Source: Micropruina sp.
Lineage (GTDB): Bacteria; Actinomycetota; Actinomycetes; Propionibacteriales; Propionibacteriaceae
Length of the DNA: 5,277 nucleotides
Direction of reading: 5' to 3'
NCBI GenBank assembly: GCA_013693855.1
Contig: CP059261.1
Location: forward strand, 2,373,088-2,378,364
Position numbers and translations under genes: made by a program. The notes under the pieces were generated by a model. It was not told the origin of the DNA. It saw only the letters and a program-made list of their open reading frames with translations, and did no database searches. Positions 1-5,277 of this stretch are shown one piece after another (within the stretch, counting starts at the first letter, position 1; every line of letters begins with the position of its first letter).

Positions 1-55
1 CGAAGGCAACTTCCCGAGGCTCGACCGCGGCGGTTCGGGGAGTGGGAGCCCTTGA
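1..55 (+). CDS. 3' end of an upstream gene (last 17 codons), product unknown
   Basis: Codons from base 2 read EGNFPRLDRGGSGSGSP and end at TGA 53-55. The Gly/Ser-rich tail and the way this stop overlaps the likely TTG start of the next gene (TTGA, 52-55) suggest a genuine gene end coupled to its downstream neighbour. Given the neighbours it could be the tail of a toxin or effector protein, but 17 residues are too few to recognise a family. A second reading is that the frame of the next gene, which is also open to the window edge, runs through here instead. Confidence 0.35.
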   Translation, partial: EGNFPRLDRGGSGSGSP

Positions 56-701
56 AGGGCAACGCCACCGAGACAGGCCTGGCCGGCATGGAGCAGGCAC
101 GCGAAGCCGCCACCCAGACGCGGCTGTTCTTCACCTGTGCTGGCTACCCTGCCACCGAGGGGTTCGTCAGCACCCGGAGCGGGGTCGACGGAAACAGCCG
201 GCACCACTGGATGCTCCAGCTGGAGGTCGTCGGTGAACCGTTCGCCGATCCGACCTGGCGTCGGCGGTTGGAGGCGTTCTTCCGCGGGGTCGCCCAGGCC
301 ACGTCCACGCTCTACGCCAAGGCCGAGGTGACCGGCGGGGCCATCTTCTCCGGCGGCCGGATGGCGTCCAACGCCGCCACCGAGAAGGCGGGCGTCGAGT
401 GGTCGAAGGAGGACGGGTTCCTCGGCCTACCGCAGGCACCGGTCTGGTGGTCGTGGTTCAGCCCCGGCTACCGCCCTCTCATCGCTGGCGACCTGGCGTC
501 GCCGCCGCGCGGGTGGCGCGTCGCTGACGCGCCGTCCGGCACCTTCGTCGGCCTGGCGGAAGCGCCGGCCACCGTCCGGGAACTCCGTCCGCATGTCTTC
601 GGTAAGCCGGTGCCCGGCGGTTGGTTTGCGAGCAATCTGCTGACGCGCGGCAGCGGGAGAGCCTGTTCGGCAAGCTGTGCCCGGCCCGCGTCCTTCCCTG
701 A
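52..701 (+). CDS. Unrecognised cytoplasmic protein, about 216 aa, frameshifted as read; possible immunity-type protein
   Basis: The frame is convincing from 52 to about 640: a Trp/Phe-rich protein with WWSWFSPGY at residues 132-140, a Gly-rich stretch near 94-103 and GKPVPGGWFASNLL near 184-197. After that the frame loses sense. The frame one base back continues as QRESLFGKLCPARVLP and stops at TGA 699-701. Adding one base between 606 and 650 (for example at GG 649-650) gives exactly 217 codons. The chosen TTG start at 52 overlaps the upstream stop and has GGGGAG at 37-42, nine bases away. ATG at 88 is the alternative, with only a weak AGG at 75-77. There is no signal peptide or membrane segment, so it is cytoplasmic. 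The compact mixed alpha/beta look and the central W-x-W-F-x-x-x-Y patch loosely recall immunity proteins of secreted toxins, but I cannot name the family. The product is unknown; that this is coding is likely. Confidence 0.6.
606..651 (+). other. Inferred frameshift in the first gene (one base missing)
   Basis: The upstream frame makes sense to about 640, and the downstream frame (cag 651 onward) makes sense to the stop at 699-701. In the downstream frame there is a stop at 603-605, so the switch must lie after that. GG at 649-650 read as GGG gives a smooth junction, TRG followed by QRESLF. The exact base is uncertain, because the junction rests on protein plausibility alone. Confidence 0.55.
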
Positions 702-720
702 ACCCAGAACGGAGATCCCG

Positions 721-1178
721 ATGCAGGATGCGCTTCTCGACGGTCTGCCGGAGCACGCCGCCGAGGACACCAACACCCTGCTGGGGGCCGTCGGCCCCTT
801 CGCTCAGCAGATGCTGGAGAAGAACCGCGGGTTCCACCCGTTCGGCGCCGCTATCGGTCGCGACGGCGAACTGACGCTGCTCGGAGCCGAGAACGACCAG
901 ACGCGGACGGCGGACGAGTTGTACGGCTTCCTGCTGGAGTCACTGCGGGCTGAGCGGGGGCGTGGCGCTCCGGCTGCCTGGCGGTCGATACGACCCACCC
1001 CGAGTTCGGTGACACGGTGGTGTTCACGCTGGACTTCACCGAGGGCGCGCACGGCCTGGTGGCCCTGATGCCCTACCGCCCCGGCGGGTTGTGGCGAGCG
1101 ACGCGCTTCGAGGACCTGCGGGTCGGCACGGCTCCGTCAGTCATCTGGGGCGAGCGACGGGACGATCCGGTCCTCTAG
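721..1178 (+). CDS. Small unrecognised cytoplasmic protein, 152 aa after correction, frameshifted as read
   Basis: ATG 721 has a strong GGAG at 711-714, six bases upstream, and lies 19 bases after the previous stop. This fits co-transcription with that gene. The frame is good through FLLESLRAERG (residues 70-80). The correct continuation then sits one base back, from AWRSGCLAVDTTHPEFGD to the TAG at 1176-1178. Reading the G run 956-960 as six G gives exactly 153 codons. The corrected protein has an acidic helical N-terminus (1-33), then FHPFGAAIGRDGEL (38-51), a helix (64-79), and a beta-rich C-terminal half with a MPYRPG turn at 117-122. The pattern (helix, 'FxPFGAxxxxDGE', helix, strands, 'PYR') matches a type of small soluble bacterial protein often left as hypothetical, and I know no function for it. 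No signal peptide is visible. Its place between two immunity-like genes suggests a similar accessory role, by inference only. Confidence 0.72.
956..960 (+). other. Inferred frameshift at a run of five G in the second gene
   Basis: The frame used from 721 runs past this point into a Trp/Arg/Pro-rich sequence with no protein character. The frame one base back is blocked by TGA 951-953, so the switch must fall after 953. It reads coherently from about 960. Adding one G to this run joins the two halves as RAERG-AWRSG. Confidence 0.7.
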
Positions 1179-1315
1179 CCTCGCGTGACAAGCCACGACG
1201 CCGCCCACTGCGGCGGTGGGCTCGGCCCGCCTCCACACTCCTCGCAGCCGCGCCTGCGGCCTCCCCGGTCGGGCGGGTCACTGGGTCCCGCGTGCCCGCG
1301 TCAAGGCACGGCCCG
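1179..1315 (+). other. Intergenic spacer with several GC-rich hairpins
   Basis: No protein-like frame is supported here. CCGCC 1201-1205 pairs with GGCGG 1212-1216, extended by a G-T and a C-G pair. CGCAG 1243-1247 pairs with CTGCG 1254-1258, in competition with GCCGC 1247-1251 pairing with GCGGC 1256-1260. The first could act as a U-less terminator for the two genes upstream. Stems of this size arise easily at this GC content, and no T-tract or clear -35/-10 pair is visible. Confidence 0.3.
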
Positions 1316-2056
1316 ATGCGGCACGATGGCCCCGTGGCGTGGTTCACGCGAAAGAAGTCCCGCACCCCACGGGAGCAGAAACTCGACTTCCTTCGTCGGT
1401 ACGCGATGGGCGAGGGCGACCTGGACGTCCTCGAAGGGCCCGTGGACGGGGCCGCCGACGTGCCTCGTTGGTGGCGGAACCTGCACGCCCAACCGCCCGC
1501 GCAGCGCGTCCAGGCAGCCCTGGCGCCCTGGCGGGCCACGGTCGCGCGTCAACTCAGCAACACCATCGCCTACCTCGGCGCCTTCGCCTCCGACGTGGAG
1601 GTGCTGCGGCTTGGCCAGCGCTACTACCTGCTGTACACGATCAACAACCGGCAGGGCGGCACCGAGTACTACGCCGGCGGCAACCCACGGGTGCCCGTCT
1701 TCGCCGCAGAGGGCAGCATCCAACCGCGGTGGCACGAGGTGCCGGTGGTGCTGCGCGCCTTCTACGAGCAGGTGCACGACGGGTTCTTCCACTTCCCCAG
1801 CCGCGCGCTCGGCCTGGAGGCCCTGGAGGACGTTTCGTGCCTGAACCTGCTGGAGGCCCACTACCCCCTGCAGTTGGACGTCGACTCCACCTACAACTTC
1901 TTCAGCAACATGATGGGGAGCTACGTGGTGATCGATCTGTCCGACTCCGCCGAGGACAAGGCGGCCCTGTGGTGGCAGGCCGATCCGCCCGAGTACGGGA
2001 TCAACTTCTGGGATGTCGTCGACGAGTGGATCGTGATCGGCTTCGAGCCCCAGTAA
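1316..2056 (+). CDS. SUKH (SMI1/KNR4)-like protein, possible toxin-immunity protein
   Basis: Intact frame of 246 residues ending at TAA 2054-2056. I chose ATG 1316 because AAGG at 1303-1306 lies nine bases upstream. GTG 1334 (VAWFTRKKS, 240 residues) is a credible alternative start but has no ribosome site; the frame upstream of 1316 looks like spacer. The N-terminal part is basic then helical (TRKKSRTPREQ at 11-21; helices to about 90), followed by strands (VLRLGQRYYLLYTIN, 96-110). The second half carries VPVVLRAFYEQVHDGF at 142-157, VVIDLSD at 204-210 and FWDVVDEWI at 231-239. The spacing of a 'P-x-x-L-x-x-FY-x-x-x-x-G' helix, a central hydrophobic strand with acidic end, and a terminal 'F-x-x-x-x-D-E-W' helix resembles SUKH proteins. 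Many bacterial members of that superfamily neutralise nuclease or other polymorphic toxins by direct binding. There is no signal peptide, so it acts in the cytoplasm. Coding is near certain; the family call is moderate and the immunity role is inferred. Confidence 0.8.
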   Translation: MRHDGPVAWFTRKKSRTPREQKLDFLRRYAMGEGDLDVLEGPVDGAADVPRWWRNLHAQPPAQRVQAALAPWRATVARQLSNTIAYLGAFASDVEVLRLGQRYYLLYTINNRQGGTEYYAGGNPRVPVFAAEGSIQPRWHEVPVVLRAFYEQVHDGFFHFPSRALGLEALEDVSCLNLLEAHYPLQLDVDSTYNFFSNMMGSYVVIDLSDSAEDKAALWWQADPPEYGINFWDVVDEWIVIGFEPQ

Positions 2057-2157
2057 CGTGCGCCTCGCGCCCCTGGGCTGGGTTGGGGAACGGTCGGTCC
2101 CGCCGTCTCGGGGAGACTCGACGACCCGCCGCCGGAATCGTGCCGTTGGTGTTCGCC

Positions 2158-2192
2158 CCTAGGTCGTCGGGTCTGCGACCGGACGACCTTGG
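2158..2192. terminator. Hairpin between convergent genes, likely bidirectional terminator
   Basis: AGGTCGTC 2161-2168 pairs perfectly with GACGACCT 2182-2189. It is extended inward by GG/CC across one bulged G (2181) and outward by CC/GG across a T-T mismatch, with an eight-base loop at 2171-2178. It lies 104 bases after the + strand stop at 2056 and about 30 bases after the - strand stop at 2220. There is no T-tract, which is common for actinobacterial terminators. A smaller hairpin, GTCTC 2105-2109 with GAGAC 2113-2117, lies on the + strand gene's side. The remaining gap sequence shows nothing else recognisable. Confidence 0.5.
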
Positions 2193-2219
2193 CCGAGGTG
2201 AAGTCCGGCAGAGCTCTGC

Positions 2220-3918
2220 TCACGACGGGCAGGCCGCTCCGACGCGGAGCCAACGATCGACGCCGACGCCTCGCCACTCAAGCGGCTTCGCGGCACCGGG
2301 GAGTCCGATCGTCAGGTCGACCGTGGTGGCAGCCCCAGCCCGAACCGAGCGACCGGCTCCGCTCCGCCTGCGTAGCCGGCGGACGCGGCGATCTGCGTCC
2401 GGCCGAGCAGTGCCGACTCCTGCCCGAGCGCCCCCGCCCGGTAGACCGACACCTCCGCTCCCACCCCCGCAGAGCCCGCCTTGCCGACCTCGACGACCAG
2501 CCAATGCCCGCGGGTACCCGTGACCGACAGCAGCAGGCTCGGCTTGGTCGGGTACCACTCGCCCAGGAAGATCTCGGCAGCCCCGTCGTGGTCGGCGTCC
2601 AGCGTCGTTCCGGTGACCCAATACGCGGGCCCACCCGGCGCGGCCACGGGTTCGAAGCGGAAACTGCCAGGCGTGCTGACATTGCGGAACACGACCGGAC
2701 TCGTGGGGCCGGCGACCGCCGTGGTCACCAGATCGGGCCGGCCGTCGGCGTCCACGTCCGTGACCTCGACGTGGGGCGACTTGGTCCTCAGCCCGACGAG
2801 CCCCGCCGTGTCGGTCACGTCCTCGAACCGCACCGCCCGTCCATCGCCGGGGCCACGGTTGGCGTACACCCGGACCGGCACCGCCCGTCCGCCGTCGATG
2901 GTGCTGTTGAAGTGCTGACCGATCACCAGGTCGATGCGGCCGTCGCCATCGAGATCCCATGCGGAGACGCCGGCTGGGTCGTCCTCGTTGCCGTACAGCG
3001 TCCAGGTGAACTCCTGCCCGCCTGCCTCGCTGAAACGGCCGCCGGTGTTCAGGAAGAGCCGGTTCGAACCGGCGACGAAGAGATCGGGCCGGTGATCCCC
3101 GTCCAGGTCGGCGGTGCTGACGCCCAGACCGTTGAGCCCGGACGGCAACCCCGCCGTCGCGGTCGCGTCCTCGAACCTCAGCCCCCGGTGTTGCGGTAGA
3201 GCACCGAGGACCCGCCCGTCCAGCGGTCCTCGGCGATGAACAGGTCCAGTCGGCCGTCGCCGTCGTAGTCGAGCACCCCCACCGAGCGGAAGCCACGGGC
3301 CGTGTCGAGGACGGTCGCCTGGGCGAACCGGCCCCCGTCGTTGCGCAGCACCACCGTGGGGGCCGCGCTCCGCCCCGGACGTGGGTTGCGGCTGATCACC
3401 AGGTCGAGGTCGCCGTCGGCGTCCAGGTCGGCGAAAGCGGCGCCCGACGTGCGGCCACGGACGGCCGGGAAGGAGTCGTCCAGGACGAAGCCGTGGGCCG
3501 ACCCGAGCAGCAGCCGGTCCGGGGCCGGCCCGCTGGCGCCACGAACCGCGTACTCGGCGTCGGGACGGTCGGCGAACCCGCCCACGAACAGATCCGTCCA
3601 GCCGTCATCGTTGACGTCGCCGGCGGCGACGGCGTGCACCATCATCCCGGCGAGGGGCGTGATCAGCCCGAGGGGCCCGGTCCGGTCGGTGAACCCCAAC
3701 GTGCCGGTACCCGCCGCGGGCGCGCTCCAGCAGGTCGCCGGCCCGTCGGACGGGTCCACAGCGGACGGCGTCGAAGCCGGGCTCGGCGTGGATGTCGTCG
3801 GCACCGAACTGGCCGGCGGGGACGGGCTGGCGGGCTGGGTCGGCGGCACCGTGGCACAGCCGGACGAGAGCCCAACCGCGAGGAGGAAGGCCAGGGCCCT
3901 GCTCCGGGAGCGGCTCAC
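2220..3918 (-). CDS. FG-GAP/VCBS repeat lipoprotein with C-terminal ASPIC/UnbV domain (CRTAC1-like), frameshifted twice as read
   Basis: GTG 3918-3916 overlaps the stop of the upstream gene (GTGA), with a purine-rich GGTGGAA just before it, so the pair is translationally coupled. After two one-base corrections (C runs 3182-3186 and 2333-2336) it has exactly 567 codons ending at TGA 2222-2220. Residues 1-20 are a signal peptide (VSRSRSR, then a hydrophobic core) with a relaxed lipobox SSGC and lipidated Cys21. Residues 22-60 are a Pro/Ser/Thr linker. Seven calcium-binding FG-GAP/VCBS loops of the D-x-D/N-x-D-G type begin at about 101, 164, 217, 271, 322, 388 and 441; examples are DVNDDGWTDL and DLDGDGRIDL. 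They should fold as a beta-propeller of the integrin-alpha type. Residues about 459-560 (GHWLVVEVGKAGSAGVGAEV, then ARFGLG and TVDLTIGLPG) match ASPIC/UnbV. No catalytic residues are evident; an extracellular binding or scaffold role is inferred. UnbV is named for a protein of enediyne clusters, but nothing else here suggests one. The domain calls are firm. Confidence 0.9.
2333..2336 (-). other. Inferred frameshift at a run of four G (coding strand) near the lipoprotein C-terminus
   Basis: As read, the ASPIC/UnbV domain goes from ARFGLG into LPPRST and stops at 2314-2312. One extra G restores ARFGLG-AATTVDLTIGLPG, the usual end of this domain, and carries the frame to the stop at 2222-2220. 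It adds 37 residues, including the protein's last cysteine. Confidence 0.75.
3182..3186 (-). other. Inferred frameshift at a run of five G (coding strand) inside the lipoprotein
   Basis: The frame from 3918 reads SVLYRNTGG and stops at TGA 3180-3178. The next bases, in another frame, continue RFEDATATAGLPSGLNGLG and then a further calcium-loop repeat. 'NTGG-x-RFED' is the standard linker between repeats in this family, so one added G (giving NTGGLRFED) restores an unbroken repeat array. Confidence 0.82.
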
Positions 3919-5277
3919 GGTTCCACCACGGCCAGGACCACCTCGCCCCACGGCTTGTCCTTGCCCACGCCCGCGTTCAGCCCCACGAACACCCGGCCCG
4001 TCGTGCGATCCACCGCGACGTCGTAACTGCCGTTGGCGACGAGGCCGAGCCGCTGCTGGACCAGCGGACCGAGCCGCACCACTTCCCGCTCATGGCCGGT
4101 CTTGACGTCCACGGCCACGAGCGGGGTGCCGCGCTGCCAGGCGACTCCGTGCGCGTCCGGTACGACGTAGAACTCGTTCTCGGCGGGCGCGAGCGCCATG
4201 GACGCCACATAGCCACTGGCCGGCCCAAGGTCGTCGATCCGTCCGTCGGATCGGATCGCCACGTAGCGCTCCGGCTCCCGAGTCACTGCGTACACCGTGC
4301 CGTCGCGGGCAGGGGACGTGCTGGCCCGCAACCACCCGGCAGGCAGCCGGGCCGAATGGACGCTCAGCTCGCCGCCCGGGTCGTAGCGCAGCAGTCCACC
4401 GTCCGCCATGGCCAGGAACGCTCGACCCGCCGCGTCGACGGCCAGGTTGCGGAAGCCGAGGTGACGCTGGTCGTCGCTGCGATAGATAACCTTCTGACTA
4501 CGGGTGTCGTAGACGAAGAACGCACCGCTGTCGCCCTTCTGACCCTGCGGCCGGCCCTGTGGATCAACCGCTTCGCCGTAGATTAACCCGTCGTGACCGG
4601 CAAGGGAGGGCAAGCCACGGCCCGGTACAGGCACCCCGAGATCGCGGACCCGAAGGGTTGCCACATGGATCGAGAGCAGGTGGTCGCCGGTGTAGGGGCC
4701 GCCGTAGGTGAGCCCGGTACGGGTGCCCCAGTAGGTGCCGAACACGACCTCACCGCAGGAGACGCGCACCATCTGCGCGTGGATCTTGCCGTAGCCGTAG
4801 CTGCCCGCAGGCCGGCTCAAGATCGCCGACACGTCCGCGAATCTGGTCAGCTTGCCGGTCTCGGGTTCGAAGACGAAGACGTAGGAGTTGCCGTCGATCC
4901 CGAGATGGTCGCCCATGCCGGAGAGGAACCGACCATCCGGCAGCACGATCCCTTGGCCCCACTGGGACCACGGATTGCCGGGATGATCGGGCCGCGGGTA
5001 GACCGCGGCGCTCACCTTCGGGGTGCCGTCCGATTTCTCGGCGAGCACTTGGACGGTGGCCGCGGGCCCTTCTGGAGCCGACGGGGTGATCGATGGGCAA
5101 TCGCCGGCAGCGGTCGCTGTGGTCATCGGGCTTCCCGTACCGGACACGGCCGGTGAACTGGTCGCCGGCGGGCTGCTCACCGGCGACGACGATGGTGCCG
5201 TCGGGACTTCAGCCGGCGGGCGTTGCGCGCACCCAACGGCCAGCAGGACGATCGCCAGCACGCCCATCGTCCGCTGG
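3915..5277 (-). CDS. Exported lipoprotein with beta-propeller-like body (5' end outside window)
   Basis: Intact frame ending at TGA 3917-3915. The first in-window ATG is 5267-5265, giving 450 residues (numbering used here). That start gives a signal peptide of only 12 residues with no positive charge, MGVLAIVLLAVG before Cys13. The frame upstream reads QRT and runs out of the window, so the true start probably lies beyond the edge. Residues 14-55 are a Pro/Ser/Thr spacer that lifts the domain off the membrane. From about 85 to 450 the protein shows repeated strand patterns of a WD40/YVTN/PQQ-like propeller: WGQGIVLPDGRFLSGMGD (103-120), YVFVFEPETGKLTRF (129-143), FFVYDTRSQKVIYRSDD (250-266), LAVDAAGRAFLAMADGGLLRYD (275-296), ARDGTVYAVTREPERYVAI (320-338), LVAVDVKTGHEREVVRLG (383-400) and YDVAVDRTTGRVFVGL (415-430). 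The only cysteines besides Cys13 are Cys57 and Cys171. Leu228 uses a rare TTA codon (4586-4584). No enzyme active site is recognised. It overlaps the FG-GAP lipoprotein gene downstream and probably shares its function. Confidence 0.85.
   Translation of the reverse strand, partial: QRTMGVLAIVLLAVGCAQRPPAEVPTAPSSSPVSSPPATSSPAVSGTGSPMTTATAAGDCPSITPSAPEGPAATVQVLAEKSDGTPKVSAAVYPRPDHPGNPWSQWGQGIVLPDGRFLSGMGDHLGIDGNSYVFVFEPETGKLTRFADVSAILSRPAGSYGYGKIHAQMVRVSCGEVVFGTYWGTRTGLTYGGPYTGDHLLSIHVATLRVRDLGVPVPGRGLPSLAGHDGLIYGEAVDPQGRPQGQKGDSGAFFVYDTRSQKVIYRSDDQRHLGFRNLAVDAAGRAFLAMADGGLLRYDPGGELSVHSARLPAGWLRASTSPARDGTVYAVTREPERYVAIRSDGRIDDLGPASGYVASMALAPAENEFYVVPDAHGVAWQRGTPLVAVDVKTGHEREVVRLGPLVQQRLGLVANGSYDVAVDRTTGRVFVGLNAGVGKDKPWGEVVLAVVEP

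Noticed and set aside
956..960. Programmed -1 ribosomal frameshift
   Set aside because: The sequence is not a good slippery heptamer in the reading frame, and similar one-base losses occur at three other places in unrelated genes, so a common technical or mutational cause is more likely.
702..1068. The frame at 52 continuing without a stop to 1068 as one 338-residue protein
   Set aside because: The part from 721 has its own GGAG site and ATG. The stretch at about 650-720 and the tail after 957 lack protein character, while another frame gives good sequence at both places. This is two frameshifted genes, not one fusion.
1179..1315. Promoter for the SUKH-like gene
   Set aside because: GTGACA at 1185-1190 resembles a -35 box, but no -10-like hexamer lies at a suitable distance in this GC-rich stretch.
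1216..2523. Long + strand open frame of 435 codons across the SUKH-like gene and the convergent gap
   Set aside because: It is Arg/Pro/Ala-rich with no protein character, overlaps the well-supported frame at 1316-2056 and runs antisense into the lipoprotein gene. This is typical of very high GC DNA.
2189..3199. + strand open frame of 336 codons antisense to the FG-GAP lipoprotein
   Set aside because: It is a shadow of the calcium-loop repeats on the other strand: the GAC-rich coding sequence keeps the opposite strand free of stops.
3302..4586. Overlapping + strand open frames antisense to both lipoproteins
   Set aside because: The composition is Arg/Pro/Gly-rich with no recognisable motifs. 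The - strand genes have signal peptides, repeats and a coupled start and stop.
1..5277. tRNA, rRNA, CRISPR array, insertion sequence or phage attachment site
   Set aside because: I saw no cloverleaf, regularly spaced repeats, transposase motifs or terminal inverted repeats.

Overview
The base composition (very high GC, G/C-ending codons, GTG/TTG starts, short GGAG-type ribosome sites, secreted proteins with a long Pro/Ser/Thr linker) points to an actinomycete. The genus cannot be fixed from this window. All assignments come from reading the sequence; no database search was possible.

Left half (1-2056, + strand): a row of small cytoplasmic proteins. The last 17 codons of an upstream gene end at 55. 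It is followed, with a 4-base TTGA overlap, by an unrecognised protein of about 216 residues (52-701), an unrecognised protein of about 152 residues (721-1178), and a roughly 246-residue protein whose second half resembles the SUKH (SMI1/KNR4) fold (1316-2056). Small mixed proteins of this kind, one of them SUKH-like, are common beside polymorphic or contact-dependent toxins. An immunity-type island is therefore a reasonable inference, but no toxin is visible.

Right half (2220-5277, - strand): two translationally coupled genes for exported lipoproteins. The first to be transcribed (5277-3915, 5' end outside the window) encodes a lipoprotein with a beta-propeller-like repeat body. The second (3918-2220) starts inside the stop codon of the first (GTGA). 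It encodes a lipoprotein of about 566 residues with seven FG-GAP/VCBS calcium-binding repeats and a C-terminal ASPIC/UnbV domain (CRTAC1-like). The two probably work together on the outer face of the membrane. The two halves converge on a 163-base gap holding a hairpin that could end transcription from both sides.

Three of the five main genes are interrupted as read, at four places. Each break is repaired by adding one base, and at three of them the natural place is a run of 4-5 G on the coding strand. After repair each protein has a coherent sequence and an exact codon count. Undercalled bases in the source sequence are the simplest explanation; real gene decay is the alternative. The most notable biology is the coupled double-propeller lipoprotein pair, with matching linker and cysteine layouts and one rare TTA leucine codon.
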